From: Lacisediminihabitans profunda
Lineage (GTDB): Bacteria > Actinomycetota > Actinomycetes > Actinomycetales > Microbacteriaceae
Length of the DNA stretch: 64,000 nucleotides
Direction: 5' to 3'
Assembly (NCBI RefSeq): GCF_008040105.1
Contig: NZ_VRMG01000008.1
Location: forward strand, 248,001 to 312,000
Below, one piece after another: positions 26,531 to 35,535 of the stretch. The notes under the pieces are model-generated. The model ran no database searches. It was not told where the DNA came from and saw only the letters and a list, made by a program, of their open reading frames with translations. The first letter of the stretch is position 1; every line of letters begins with the position of its first letter. A program made the translations under genes and the position numbers.

Positions 26531-27043
26531 ATGAATTCGAAGCTCAGGGCCGGCGTCCTCGCCGCGCTCGCACCGCTCTTTCTCCTGGCCGTCGTCGCGT
26601 GCACCCCCACGGTGCCGCTCACCCCCGCCGCCGACGCCACGAACCCCGATTGCGCCGAGGTGATCGTGCGCCTGCCACACTCCCTCGCAAACGAGGCCAT
26701 CCGTCAGACCAACGCCCAGGCGACGAGCGCGTGGGGCAACCCGGCCGCCATCCTGCTGCGCTGCGGGGTGACGCCTCCCGGCCCCACCAAGGATGTCTGT
26801 CACACGGTCAGCGGCATCGACTGGCTGCGCGACAGCTCGAAGGCGCCCGTCTATGTGTTCACGACCTTCGGACGCGTCCCGGCGGTCGAAGTGATCGTCG
26901 ACTCCCGACTCACCAATGGGCAAGGCACCCAATACCTCGACGAGCTGGCCAACGCCGTCGGCTCGATCAAGCAGACGTCGAAGTGCCTCAGCCGCGACGA
27001 CGTGCTCGGAACGGAGACGCCCACACCGAGCCCCACCGGTTAG
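26531..27043 (+). CDS. DUF3515 lipoprotein
   Basis: 170 aa. The N-terminal hydrophobic signal ends at the lipobox-like VVAC (Cys24), so it is probably a membrane-anchored lipoprotein. The mature part carries the DUF3515 pattern: DCAEVIVRLP, ILLRCGV and an ending rich in Thr and Pro. TAGCCT at 26518-26523 leaves 7 nt to the ATG, so it is probably leaderless. The gene commonly sits beside ddl and thiL in actinobacteria; function unknown. It converges on gpsA with a 6-nt gap. Confidence 0.85.
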   Translation: MNSKLRAGVLAALAPLFLLAVVACTPTVPLTPAADATNPDCAEVIVRLPHSLANEAIRQTNAQATSAWGNPAAILLRCGVTPPGPTKDVCHTVSGIDWLRDSSKAPVYVFTTFGRVPAVEVIVDSRLTNGQGTQYLDELANAVGSIKQTSKCLSRDDVLGTETPTPSPTG

Positions 27044-27049
27044 ACCAAA

Positions 27050-28084
27050 CTACTCGACGAGGATCGCCGGCTTGTCGGTGTCCGTGGTGAGGTGCGGCGC
27101 GATGTCGCGCGGGTTCATCGTGCCGGCAAGTACACCGGCCACCTGAAGCACGATCGGCATGTCCACGCCCCTCGCCGCCGCGAGCTCGAGGATGGGGGCC
27201 ACCGACGACAGGCCCTCCGCCGTCTGGTTCATCTGGGCCACGACATCCGTGAAGCTGTAGCCCTGGCCGAGGAGTCGGCCCGCCGTGTTGTTGCGGGAGA
27301 GCGGGGACTCGCAGGTGGCGATGAGGTCTCCGAGCCCGGCGAGCCCGGAGAGCGTCTGGGCGAGGCCGCCGTAGGCCACCGCGAAGTCGGTCATCTCCAC
27401 GAGGCCGCGGGTGATGATCGACGCCTTGGTGTTCTCGCCGTAGCCGACGCCGTCGACGATGCCGATGGCCACGGCGATGAGGTTCTTGAGCACCCCGCCG
27501 AACTCCGTGCCGATCACGTCGGTGTTGACGAAGGACCGGAAATACGGATTGGTGGCCAGTTCGGCCACGAACGTCGCGGTCTCGAGACTCGTCGACGCGA
27601 CCACGGCGGCGGTCGGCTGCTCCTTCGCGATCTCCAGCGCGAGGTTCGGGCCGGAGGCGACGGCGATGCGGCTCTCGTCGATCTTCAGCTCCTGGTGGAT
27701 CACCTCGCTCATCCGGAACCGGGTGCCCTTCTCGACACCCTTCATGAGGCTCACGACGATGGCGTCGGAGGGGATCACGTCGCGGAATATCCGCAGGTTC
27801 TCGCGCAGGGACTGGCTGGGGATCGAGAGGAAGACGACTTCGGCCCCGTCCATCACCTCGGGGATGCGTGGGCTCGACCAGAGGTTGCGCGGCAGGTTGA
27901 TGCCGGGCAAGTAGTCGCTGTTGCGCTTCGACTGCGAGATCTCGCGCGCAAGCTCCGCCCGGCGTGCCCACAGGGCGACGTCGGCTCCCCCGTCTGCGAG
28001 CACCTTCGCGAAGGTGGTTCCCCAGCTGCCGGCGCCGAGCACGGCGACCCTGCGCGCGCCGGGTGCCGTGATACGGATGGGCAT
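27050..28084 (-). CDS. gpsA: Glycerol-3-phosphate dehydrogenase [NAD(P)+]
   Basis: 344 aa. Makes sn-glycerol-3-phosphate from dihydroxyacetone phosphate for phospholipid synthesis. Nucleotide fold VAVLGAGSWGTTFAKVLADG at the N-terminus, PSQSLRENL, GPNLALEIA and catalytic GVLKNLIAVAIGIVDG. ATG at 28084 is 4 nt past the acyltransferase stop; a GTG at 28111 is in frame but inside that gene. Last gene of the leuC-leuD-murA-plsC-gpsA run; ddl, which often follows in related actinobacteria, is absent. Confidence 0.95.
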   Translation of the reverse strand: MPIRITAPGARRVAVLGAGSWGTTFAKVLADGGADVALWARRAELAREISQSKRNSDYLPGINLPRNLWSSPRIPEVMDGAEVVFLSIPSQSLRENLRIFRDVIPSDAIVVSLMKGVEKGTRFRMSEVIHQELKIDESRIAVASGPNLALEIAKEQPTAAVVASTSLETATFVAELATNPYFRSFVNTDVIGTEFGGVLKNLIAVAIGIVDGVGYGENTKASIITRGLVEMTDFAVAYGGLAQTLSGLAGLGDLIATCESPLSRNNTAGRLLGQGYSFTDVVAQMNQTAEGLSSVAPILELAAARGVDMPIVLQVAGVLAGTMNPRDIAPHLTTDTDKPAILVE

Positions 28085-28088
28085 GGTG

Positions 28089-28862
28089 TTACTCAAATCG
28101 ACCGGTCTCACTCTGCTTGTGCTTCGCCGGATCCCACGGTTCGGCGGGGGCTGGCTCGCCGCGAAGGTCGACGAGCAGGGAGGTGATGGCGGCCATGAGC
28201 ACCGCGGTCGCCTCGTGGAGGGTAGTCGGATCGAGTCCGCGGCCCGCGAAGGCCGAGAGGTCGACGGGGTCGCCGATCTTCACCGTGATGGTCTTACGCG
28301 GAAACACGCTGATCTTCTTCGCGTAGCGCGGCATCACGAGCTGGGTGCCCCAGTGCGCCACCGGGATGAGCGGCACGCCGGCCTCGAGGGCCATGCGCAC
28401 CGCGCCCGTCTTGCCGCGCATCGGCCACAGGTCGGGGTCCCTCGTGAGGGATCCCTCCGGATAGATCACCACGGCCAGGCCGTCGCGCACGAGCTTGCTC
28501 GCCGAGGCGATGGGGTCGCTGCCGCGGGAGACGCCGGATCTCTCGACGGGGATCTGGCCCGAGGTGCGCAGGAACCAGCCGAGCACGGGAACCTTGAAGA
28601 GGGATGCCTTGGTCAGGTACCGAGGGGCGCGCCCGAGCTTGTACATCACCCGCCCGATCACGACGGGATCGATCTCGCTGTAGTGGTTGGGCGCAAAGAC
28701 GAACGCACCGTGCTTCGGCAGCTTGTCGCCGTCGATGATGACATACCGAGCGAGAAGCTCCATCGGAGGAATCAACAGCAGCGCCAGGAGGCGGAAGATC
28801 GGAATCTTCTCCGACTTCTGGTGTTCCGGCTCCTGGCGCTCCGGCGCTGTCGCTCGCGGCAC
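28089..28862 (-). CDS. 1-acyl-sn-glycerol-3-phosphate acyltransferase (PlsC family)
   Basis: 257 aa. Lysophospholipid acyltransferase with the catalytic HX4D block in APNHYSEIDP, the substrate block VIYPEGSLTRDPDL and an N-terminal membrane-associated helix (FRLLALLLIPPMELLA). It makes phosphatidic acid at the membrane. GTG at 28862 follows the murA stop by 7 nt; the longer frame runs back into murA out of frame. It is adjacent to gpsA, which supplies its precursor. Confidence 0.87.
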   Translation of the reverse strand: MPRATAPERQEPEHQKSEKIPIFRLLALLLIPPMELLARYVIIDGDKLPKHGAFVFAPNHYSEIDPVVIGRVMYKLGRAPRYLTKASLFKVPVLGWFLRTSGQIPVERSGVSRGSDPIASASKLVRDGLAVVIYPEGSLTRDPDLWPMRGKTGAVRMALEAGVPLIPVAHWGTQLVMPRYAKKISVFPRKTITVKIGDPVDLSAFAGRGLDPTTLHEATAVLMAAITSLLVDLRGEPAPAEPWDPAKHKQSETGRFE

Positions 28863-28869
28863 TGCCGAG

Positions 28870-30237
28870 TTATCCCTCGAAGACAAAGTCGGCCCCGAGC
28901 ACCTCGAGCTTGTCGATGAAGTGCTCATAGCCGCGGCTGATGATGCCCACGTTGCTGACGGTCGACACTCCCTCGGCGCCGAGCGCCGCGATGAGGTAGC
29001 TGAACCCGCCGCGAAGGTCGGGCACGCGCACGTTTGCACCGTGCAGCTTGGTCGGCCCGGTGATCACGGCCGCCTGCTCGAAGTCGCGCCGGGCGACCCT
29101 GCGGGGGTGGTCGGGCAGGCCCTCTTTGTGCACGACGATGTTCGCGCCCATCTCGTTGAGGGCATCCGTGAAGCCGAAGCGGTCCTCGTACACGGTCTCG
29201 TGCACGAAGGAGACGCCGGTCGCCTGAGTGAGGGCGACGATGAGCGGCTGCTGCCAGTCCGTCATGAATCCGGGGTGCACGTCGGTCTCGATCGTCACCG
29301 GCTTGAGGTCGCCCTCCGGACGGTAGAAGCGGATGCCGTCGTCCTCCACGTCGAACGCGCCGCCCACCTTGCGGAAGACGTTGAGGAAGGTCATCATCTC
29401 CACCTGGCGGGCGCCCTCGACGAAGATGTCACCCTTGGTCACGAGCGCGGCCGCGGCCCAGCTCGCAACCTCGTTGCGGTCGAAGAGCGCCGTGTGCTTG
29501 TAGCCGACGAGGCGGTCCACGCCCTCGATCAGGATCACGCGGTTGGGCTCCACCGAGATGATGGCGCCCATCTTCTGCAGGATGGCGATGAGATCCATGA
29601 TCTCCGGCTCGATCGCCGCGTTCTTCAGCTCGGTCGTGCCCGTGGCCCGCACGGCGGTGAGCAGAACCTGCTCGGTCGCGCCGACGCTGGGGTACGGCAG
29701 GGTGATGTTCGCGCCCTTGAGACCGTCGGGGGCGGTGATGTAGATGCCCTCGAAGCTCTTGTCGACCACGGCGCCGAACGCGCGCAGCGCGTCGAGGTGG
29801 AAGTCGATCGGACGGTCGCCGATGCGGCAGCCGCCGAGGTCCGGGATGCGCGCCTCACCGAGGCGGTGCAGCAGAGGACCGCAGAACAGGATCGGGATGC
29901 GGCTCGAGCCGGCGTGCGCGTCGATCTCCGCGAAGTGCGCGCGTTCGACATTGCTCGTATCGAATTGCAGCTCGCCGGGCACGGTGCTCGTCACGACGAC
30001 GCCGTACACCTCGAGAAGGCCGCGCACGACCTCGACATCGCTGATGTCCGGTACGTCGCGAAGCACGCTCGGCGTCTCACCGAGCAGCGCAGCGACCATC
30101 GCCTTCGTCGCGAGGTTCTTCGCCCCCCGCACGCGGATGCGACCCTTGAGAGGATTCCCTCCGGTAATCACGATCTGGTCGGACTTCAAGCCCACTCGTT
30201 CGCCAGCCTTCTGGGCATCCTTCACAAGGGAGTTCAC
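28870..30237 (-). CDS. murA: UDP-N-acetylglucosamine 1-carboxyvinyltransferase
   Basis: 455 aa. First committed step of peptidoglycan synthesis. RGAKNLATKAMVAALLGET holds the Lys-Asn pair, and the fosfomycin-binding catalytic Cys is kept in LGGCRIGDRPIDFHLDA. The sequence shows RGAKNLATKAM where many MurA have KNAALPIMAA, a usual actinobacterial variation. GTG start immediately after the leuD TGA with AGGTGA upstream, so translation is coupled to leuD. Confidence 0.94.
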   Translation of the reverse strand: MNSLVKDAQKAGERVGLKSDQIVITGGNPLKGRIRVRGAKNLATKAMVAALLGETPSVLRDVPDISDVEVVRGLLEVYGVVVTSTVPGELQFDTSNVERAHFAEIDAHAGSSRIPILFCGPLLHRLGEARIPDLGGCRIGDRPIDFHLDALRAFGAVVDKSFEGIYITAPDGLKGANITLPYPSVGATEQVLLTAVRATGTTELKNAAIEPEIMDLIAILQKMGAIISVEPNRVILIEGVDRLVGYKHTALFDRNEVASWAAAALVTKGDIFVEGARQVEMMTFLNVFRKVGGAFDVEDDGIRFYRPEGDLKPVTIETDVHPGFMTDWQQPLIVALTQATGVSFVHETVYEDRFGFTDALNEMGANIVVHKEGLPDHPRRVARRDFEQAAVITGPTKLHGANVRVPDLRGGFSYLIAALGAEGVSTVSNVGIISRGYEHFIDKLEVLGADFVFEG

Positions 30238-30849
30238 TCAATCACCTACTGCCTGTTGTACGGGTATGGTGCGCGGCCGCCAGGTCTCCCTGGCGAGTTC
30301 GAACCGTGTGATCTGCGCCTCATCGCGCAGCGTAAGGCCTATGTCATCAAGGCCTTCAAGGAGCCGCCACCTAGTGTAATCATCGATTACGAAAGGAGCG
30401 GTGATCTCGCCGATCGTGACCGTCTTGGACACGAGGTCCACCGACGCCTCGATGCCCGGCTGGGCCTCGATCGCCGCCCAGATCCTCTCGACGTCCTCTT
30501 CGCTGATCTCGCCGGCGAGGAGGCCCTGCTTTCCCGCGTTTCCGCGGAAGATGTCGCCGAATCTCGGGCTGAGTACGGCCCGGAAACCGTAGTCGCGCAG
30601 CGCCCAGACGGCGTGCTCCCGGCTCGATCCCGTGCCGAAGTCGGGGCCCGCGATGAGCACCCGGGCGCCGGCGAATTCCGCACGGTTCAGCACGAAGTCC
30701 GGGTCCTGGCGCCACGCGTAGAAGAGCGCGTCGTCGAATCCGGTCTTCGTCACTCGCTTGAGGAAGACGGCGGGGATGATCTGGTCGGTGTCGACGTTCG
30801 CGCGTTCGAGCGGCACGGCGACGCCGGTGACCACGGAGACCTTGTCCAT
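30238..30849 (-). CDS. leuD: 3-isopropylmalate dehydratase small subunit
   Basis: 203 aa, normal length. Partners LeuC in isomerising 2- to 3-isopropylmalate in leucine synthesis. Aconitase swivel domain: [20 protein letters not shown] and [21 protein letters not shown]. The ATG shares one base with the leuC stop (TGATG), typical of tightly coupled subunits. A longer upstream frame is only leuC read in another frame. Confidence 0.96.
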   Translation of the reverse strand: MDKVSVVTGVAVPLERANVDTDQIIPAVFLKRVTKTGFDDALFYAWRQDPDFVLNRAEFAGARVLIAGPDFGTGSSREHAVWALRDYGFRAVLSPRFGDIFRGNAGKQGLLAGEISEEDVERIWAAIEAQPGIEASVDLVSKTVTIGEITAPFVIDDYTRWRLLEGLDDIGLTLRDEAQITRFELARETWRPRTIPVQQAVGD

Positions 30850-32309
30850 CAGGCGTTCACCCCTTCCGAAGTGGAGTTCGCCGTGACACCGAGGTCCCAC
30901 GGGCTGGAGAGAGTGCCGCGGATCGCGGTCGCCGCGGCGACGAGCGGCGAGACGAGGTGGGTGCGACCGCCCTTGCCCTGGCGACCCTCGAAGTTGCGGT
31001 TGGAGGTGGATGCGCAGCGCTCGCCGGGCGCGAGCTGGTCGGGGTTCATCCCGAGGCACATCGAGCAGCCGGCGAACCGCCACTCCGCCCCGAAGTCCTT
31101 CACGATCTGGTCGATGCCCTCGGCCTCGGCCTCGATTCGTACCCGGGCGCTGCCCGGCACGACCATGACGCGCACGCCGTCCGCCTTCTTCTGCCCCTTG
31201 ATCACCGAGGCGAAGGCGCGCAGGTCCTCGATGCGGCTGTTGGTGCAGGAGCCCATGAACACGGCGTCCACCCGGATCTCCTTGAGCGGGGTGCCCGCCT
31301 CGAGGTCCATGTATTCGAGGGCGCGCTCGGCCGACGACCGCTCGTTCGGGTCGGCGATGGCCGAAGGGTCTGGCACGTTCCCGCTGAGCGACGCGCCCTG
31401 CCCGGGATTCGTGCCCCAGGTGACGAACGGTTCGAGTTCGTTCGCGTCGAGGAACACCTCCGCGTCGAACACGGCGTCGGCGTCGGTGCCGAGGGTCTTC
31501 CAGTAGGCCACCGCGGCATCCCAGTCCTCGCCCTTCGGCGCGTGCGCCCGGCCCTCGAGGTAGTCGTAGGTGACCTGGTCCGGCGCGATCATTCCGGCCC
31601 GGGCCCCCGCCTCGATCGACATGTTGCAGACCGTCATCCGGCCCTCCATGGAGAGCGAGCGGATGGCGCTGCCGCGGAACTCGAGCACGTAGCCCTGCCC
31701 GCCGCCGGTGCCGATCTGCGCGATCACCGCGAGGATGATGTCCTTGGCGGTCACACCGGGGCGCAGCTCGCCCTCGACGGTGATCGCCATCGTCTTGAAG
31801 GGGGTGAGCGGCAGCGTCTGGGTGGCGAGCACGTGCTCGACCTCGCTCGTGCCGATGCCGAACGCCATGGCGCCGAACGCCCCGTGCGTCGAGGTGTGCG
31901 AGTCGCCGCAGACCACGGTGATGCCCGGCATCGTGAGGCCGAGCTGCGGGCCGACGACGTGCACGATGCCCTGCTCGATGTCGCCGAGGGGATGCAACCG
32001 CACGCCGAACTCCGCGCAGTTGTTGCGCAGCGTCTGGATCTGGGTGCGGCTGGTGAGGTCGGCGATCGGCTTGTCGATGTCGAGAGTCGGGGTGTTGTGG
32101 TCTTCCGTCGCGATCGTCAGGTCCGGGCGGCGAACCGGCCGACCGGCGAGGCGCAGACCGTCGAAGGCCTGCGGGCTCGTGACCTCGTGCACCAGGTGCA
32201 GGTCGATGTAGATGAGGTCGGGGCTGCCCGCTTCGCCCTTGACGACGAGATGGTCGTCCCAGACTTTCTCGGCCAGTGTGCGGGGCACTGCCGGGGATAC
32301 GTGATTCAT
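30849..32309 (-). CDS. leuC: 3-isopropylmalate dehydratase large subunit
   Basis: 486 aa. Contains the 4Fe-4S ligands of the aconitase family: [27 protein letters not shown] and [12 protein letters not shown] at 32309 ([20 protein letters not shown]); a GAGGAGA lies about 13 nt upstream. First gene of leuC-leuD-murA-plsC-gpsA. Its 5' region encodes a leucine-rich leader peptide with its own promoter, so expression is likely attenuated by leucine. Confidence 0.96.
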   Translation of the reverse strand: MNHVSPAVPRTLAEKVWDDHLVVKGEAGSPDLIYIDLHLVHEVTSPQAFDGLRLAGRPVRRPDLTIATEDHNTPTLDIDKPIADLTSRTQIQTLRNNCAEFGVRLHPLGDIEQGIVHVVGPQLGLTMPGITVVCGDSHTSTHGAFGAMAFGIGTSEVEHVLATQTLPLTPFKTMAITVEGELRPGVTAKDIILAVIAQIGTGGGQGYVLEFRGSAIRSLSMEGRMTVCNMSIEAGARAGMIAPDQVTYDYLEGRAHAPKGEDWDAAVAYWKTLGTDADAVFDAEVFLDANELEPFVTWGTNPGQGASLSGNVPDPSAIADPNERSSAERALEYMDLEAGTPLKEIRVDAVFMGSCTNSRIEDLRAFASVIKGQKKADGVRVMVVPGSARVRIEAEAEGIDQIVKDFGAEWRFAGCSMCLGMNPDQLAPGERCASTSNRNFEGRQGKGGRTHLVSPLVAAATAIRGTLSSPWDLGVTANSTSEGVNA

Positions 32310-32469
32310 TTGTGGTGCGCTCTCCTCTACCAAACGGTGGTCAGCCAGCGGCGCTCATGCCAGCACCAGACCCCGCGACGCAACACACCGCGACGAGGGG
32401 GAGGCCTGAAAGCTAGGACCCGTCGCGGCCACGAAGGAGAAGCAGACCGAACAACATCCAGACAGGCTA
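32310..32469 (-). promoter_or_regulatory. leuC leader and attenuator region
   Basis: On the minus strand TAGCCT (32464-32469) stands 6 nt before the ATG of a 14-codon Leu-rich peptide. Past the peptide, CGTCGCGG occurs twice (32388-32395 and 32373-32380), and the last codons of the peptide contain its complement CCGCGACG (32421-32428). Ribosome stalling on the Leu codons would therefore change which copy pairs. No U-run terminator is obvious, so control may act on leuC translation. Confidence 0.6.
32413..32457 (-). CDS. leuL: Leucine leader peptide
   Basis: 14 aa, MLFGLLLLRGRDGS. Five of 14 residues are leucine, four in a row, encoded by TTG, CTG, CTT, CTC and CTT. CTT is rare in genes of this GC content, which makes the stretch sensitive to leucyl-tRNA supply. 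The ATG is 6 nt after a TAGCCT -10 box, the same leaderless layout as many genes in this window. It lies 103 nt upstream of leuC. Too short for standard gene finders. Confidence 0.7.
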   Translation of the reverse strand: MLFGLLLLRGRDGS

Positions 32470-32798
32470 ACACCGATTCTGGAGAGTTAAGGAGGAGGCG
32501 CCACGCGCCGCGCTGCACCCGGATCGAGTCGTCACCGAGCTCGAGATCGACCCCCGGCGGCACGAGGGTCCTCTCGCCGGGTGCCACCGCCGCCTCGGCG
32601 CCGCCCGGTTCGGCGATGAACACTCCGTCGGCCGAGGAAATCGGCCCGATCGGCCCGCGATGCCTGGGCGGGCGATGCTCCCGCCCCGGAGTTTCCGTCC
32701 CTCGGCCAAGGCGACCGAATCGGCATAGGCTGGGCTCTGTCGCGCACCACAATCGCGCGTCGCCCACAGCCCACAAGGCCACACCAAGGAGAACCCTC

Positions 32799-33878
32799 TT
32801 GACGCTCACGCAACCATCGCCGTCGCTGGATGCCCTCGCAGCCATTCCGTTCACTCACGAACGAGTGCTCATCACCACCGGACCGCGTTCCGGCCTCATC
32901 ATGAGCGTCGCCGTTCACTCCACCCGACTGGGCCAGGCCCTCGGCGGAGCGCGGGTGTGGCAGTACGACAACTGGACGGATGCCGTCGCAGACTCGCTGC
33001 GACTCTCCGCCGCCATGACCCTCAAGAACGCCGCCGCCGGTCTCAACCGCGGCGGGGGCAAGTCCGTAATCTACCTCCCGGTGGGCACGGTGCTCACCGA
33101 CGAGCAGAAGCGCGACGCGATGCTCGACCTCGGCGACGCGATCGAGAGCCTCGGCGGCGCCTACATGACCGCCGAAGACGTGGGCACGAGTGCAGAACTC
33201 ATGGCGATCGTCGCCGAGCGTACCGAGCACGTGTGCGGACTGCCGGCCGACCAGGGCGGCGTCGGCGAACCCGCGGATGCCACGGCCGCCGGCGTCTACG
33301 CGAGCATCGTCGCGACCGTCGAGGCGCTCTTCGGCAGCCGGGAGATCGCCGGGCGCCACATCGTGATCTCCGGCCTCGGCCAGGTCGGCGGCCGTCTCGC
33401 CACGGCGCTCTCCCGGGCCGGCGCGAAACTCACCGTCACCGACGTCAACCTCGCCAAGCAGGACTTCGCCCGGGAGATCGGAGCGACCTGGGTGGACGTC
33501 GCGGACGCGCTGCGCGTGCACGCGGACCTGCTCGTGCCGTGCGGCCTCGGCGGCGTGCTCACCTCGAGCGTGATCAGCGAACTCAACGTGCTCGGCGTCG
33601 TCGGCGCGGCCAACAACCAGCTCGCCCGGCGCGAGGGCGCCTCCGAGCTCGCGGCCCGCGGCATCCTCTGGGCCCCCGACTTCGTCGTGAACGCCGGAGG
33701 CGTGGTCTATCTCGACATCGCCTCGCGACCGAACGCCGACCTGGCCGCCATCTCGGCGCGGGTCGATGCGATCGGAGACACGGTGGCGACGATCTTCTCC
33801 GACGCACGCGACCAGGGCATCACGACGCTGGAGGCGGCCGAAAGGCTCGCCATGGCGCGGCTCGACGCCGGCCGGTAG
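32799..33878 (+). CDS. Leucine/valine/phenylalanine dehydrogenase (Glu/Leu/Phe/Val family)
   Basis: 359 aa. NAD-dependent oxidative deaminase. The catalytic lysine region is LNRGGGKSVIYLP, the second Asp-type segment is YMTAEDVGTS, and the nucleotide fold is HIVISGLGQVGGRLA. TTG start with AAGGAGA (32786-32792) 6 nt upstream; TAGGCT at 32726-32731 is a likely -10. The long open frame upstream overlaps leuC on the opposite strand. Divergent from the leuC operon; it would deaminate the branched-chain amino acids whose synthesis the neighbour supports. Exact substrate not determinable. Confidence 0.9.
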   Translation: MTLTQPSPSLDALAAIPFTHERVLITTGPRSGLIMSVAVHSTRLGQALGGARVWQYDNWTDAVADSLRLSAAMTLKNAAAGLNRGGGKSVIYLPVGTVLTDEQKRDAMLDLGDAIESLGGAYMTAEDVGTSAELMAIVAERTEHVCGLPADQGGVGEPADATAAGVYASIVATVEALFGSREIAGRHIVISGLGQVGGRLATALSRAGAKLTVTDVNLAKQDFAREIGATWVDVADALRVHADLLVPCGLGGVLTSSVISELNVLGVVGAANNQLARREGASELAARGILWAPDFVVNAGGVVYLDIASRPNADLAAISARVDAIGDTVATIFSDARDQGITTLEAAERLAMARLDAGR

Positions 33879-33887
33879 GCCGCGCAC

Positions 33888-33914
33888 GGCGCGTGCGGCG
33901 CGTGCGGCGCGTGC
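33888..33914. repeat. Three tandem GGCGCGTGC units
   Basis: Perfect 9-bp repeats at 33888, 33897 and 33906 between the convergent dehydrogenase and terC genes. Each unit can pair with the GCGCAC just upstream, so a short terminator hairpin is possible. Confidence 0.6.
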
Positions 33915-33962
33915 GCAAACAGAGGCGGGCCGTGGCACGGTCACCGACCGCCGCGCCGGTCG

Positions 33963-34964
33963 TCACTGGGTAGGGGTGTCGACCTCGCGGCGCTTGTCGG
34001 CCTGGATCTTGATGACGCTCGCGACCGTCGCGACCGCCATCGACGACACGATGACGACGAGCGACGTCACCGTGTCGATCTCCGGGGCCCAGTCCACTCC
34101 CTTGCCGCCGTTGACGAATGGCAGCTCGTTGGTGTGCAGGGCGTGAGACACGAGCTTCACGCCGATGAAGGCGAGGATGAACGCGATCCCGTACTTGAGG
34201 TACACGAGCTTGTCGATGAGGTCACCGAGCAGGAAGTAGAGCTGGCGCAGCCCCATCAGGGCGAACACGTTGGCCGTGAACACGATGAACGGGCTCGTGG
34301 TGATGCCGAAGATGGCGGGGATCGAGTCGAGAGCGAAGACCAGGTCGGTGGTGCCGATGGCGAGGAACACGACGATGATCGGGGTGAAGATCTTCCTGCC
34401 GTCGACGACGGTGCGCAGCTTCGATCCGTCGAATTCGTTGGAGATGGGGATTCTCTTGCGCAGGAAGCGGATGACGGCGCTCTCGCGTTCATCCATCTCC
34501 TCGCTGTTCTGGAACGCCTGCTGGAACGCCGTGAAGAGCAGGAAGGCGCCGAACAAGTAGAAGATCCAGCTGAAGTTCTCGATGAGCTGGGCCCCGAGCA
34601 GGATGAAGATGCCGCGCAGCACGAGGGCGATGATGATGCCCACCATCAGCACCTCTTGCTGAAACTGCCTCGGCACCGAGAATCGCGCCATGATGATCAC
34701 GAAGACGAAGAGGTTGTCCACGCTCAGGCTGTACTCGGTGAGCCAGCCGGCCAGGAACTGGCTCGCGTGTTCCGCGTCGGCGAAGACGAGCATGAGCACG
34801 GCGAAGATGAGGGCGAGCACCACGTAGAGCGCCACCCAGAGGCTCGACTCCTTCGTGGATGGCACGTGCGGCCGCAAATACGCGTGCACGAGGTCGGCGA
34901 TGATGATGGCGATGATGATGGCGAGGGATGTCGCTTCGAACGCGAGCGGGAGTTCGAGGTGCAT
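33963..34964 (-). CDS. TerC-family membrane protein, probable Mn2+ exporter
   Basis: 333 aa with about nine membrane segments. TerC signature residues appear in TEYSLSVDNLFVFVIIMARF and ALDSIPAIFGIT, whose aspartates are expected to bind metal. Family members export manganese or work with secretion systems on metal-loading of exoproteins. ATG at 34964 with AAAGG about 9 nt upstream. A candidate yybP-ykoY Mn2+ riboswitch lies in its 5' region, which supports a manganese role over tellurite resistance. Confidence 0.9.
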   Translation of the reverse strand: MHLELPLAFEATSLAIIIAIIIADLVHAYLRPHVPSTKESSLWVALYVVLALIFAVLMLVFADAEHASQFLAGWLTEYSLSVDNLFVFVIIMARFSVPRQFQQEVLMVGIIIALVLRGIFILLGAQLIENFSWIFYLFGAFLLFTAFQQAFQNSEEMDERESAVIRFLRKRIPISNEFDGSKLRTVVDGRKIFTPIIVVFLAIGTTDLVFALDSIPAIFGITTSPFIVFTANVFALMGLRQLYFLLGDLIDKLVYLKYGIAFILAFIGVKLVSHALHTNELPFVNGGKGVDWAPEIDTVTSLVVIVSSMAVATVASVIKIQADKRREVDTPTQ

Positions 34965-34989
34965 GGCGGGGGCCTTTCGTCCGGGTAGG

Positions 34990-35107
34990 CATGGGTCGCC
35001 TGATTCCCGAAAGTCTCTTCCGCACCGTGAACGGCACCGCTGCAACCGGGCCGGCTTCATCGGCGACCGTCTTGACGACTGCAGCGCAGGTGGAATACTC
35101 CCCTTCG
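34990..35107 (-). ncRNA. Candidate yybP-ykoY manganese riboswitch upstream of terC
   Basis: On the minus strand GAAGGGGAGTATTCC (5' part, GGGGAGTA at 35096-35103) is followed by GTCGTCAAGACGG, GCCGATGAAGCCGGCCC and, about 90 nt on, GAGACTTTCGGGAATC (35002-35017). TATTCC and GGGAATA-type ends can close the basal stem; the GGGGAGTA and GAGAC loops are where the family binds Mn2+. The order and the terC context match actinobacterial members as I know them. A covariance search would settle it. Confidence 0.72.
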
Positions 35108-35238
35108 CGTGCCCAACCCTACCGGACGAGCGTCCCGAGTCCCGCGCCGAGGTCGAGTTGCACGCCCGCTGAACCGGCGTCCCGGCGCCGGGACTTTCGT
35201 CCATAGTGGTCCCTTTCGGCACGCGTAGCCTGCTGGAC

Positions 35239-35532
35239 ATGACTGACGAAGAACTGCGAAAGGCCGCCCGGCGCCGACTGCGGGCCAAGTCCAATTTCTG
35301 GTCGTTCGTGGGCGTCTGGGCTGCCGTAGCCCTGCTGCTCACCGCCATTTGGTTCATCACCAGCCCCGGCGCGTACTACTGGCCGGTGTGGGCGATCTTC
35401 GGAATGGGAGTCGCGGCCCTCTTCATCGGGCTGGACGCCTACGGTCCGGGTCATCGCTATCACACCGAGGCCGACGTCGACGCCGAGATCGAGCGGATGA
35501 CCGGGCGTTCCCGCGACAACAAAGAGAGCTAA
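35239..35532 (+). CDS. 2TM-domain protein
   Basis: 97 aa. A basic helical start MTDEELRKAARRRLRAKSNF, two membrane helices (about residues 22-42 and 50-72, the second with VWAIFGMGVAALFIGLDAYG) and an acidic tail. This is the bacterial 2TM domain layout. TAGCCT at 35226-35231 leaves 7 nt before the ATG, so it is probably leaderless. It lies 3 nt upstream of another small membrane protein. Confidence 0.8.
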   Translation: MTDEELRKAARRRLRAKSNFWSFVGVWAAVALLLTAIWFITSPGAYYWPVWAIFGMGVAALFIGLDAYGPGHRYHTEADVDAEIERMTGRSRDNKES

Positions 35533-35535
35533 GCC

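Noticed and set aside
28687-31506. 939-codon open frame on the plus strand
   Set aside because: Antisense to plsC-like, murA, leuD and leuC genes, which carry intact family motifs. High GC makes long antisense frames common here.
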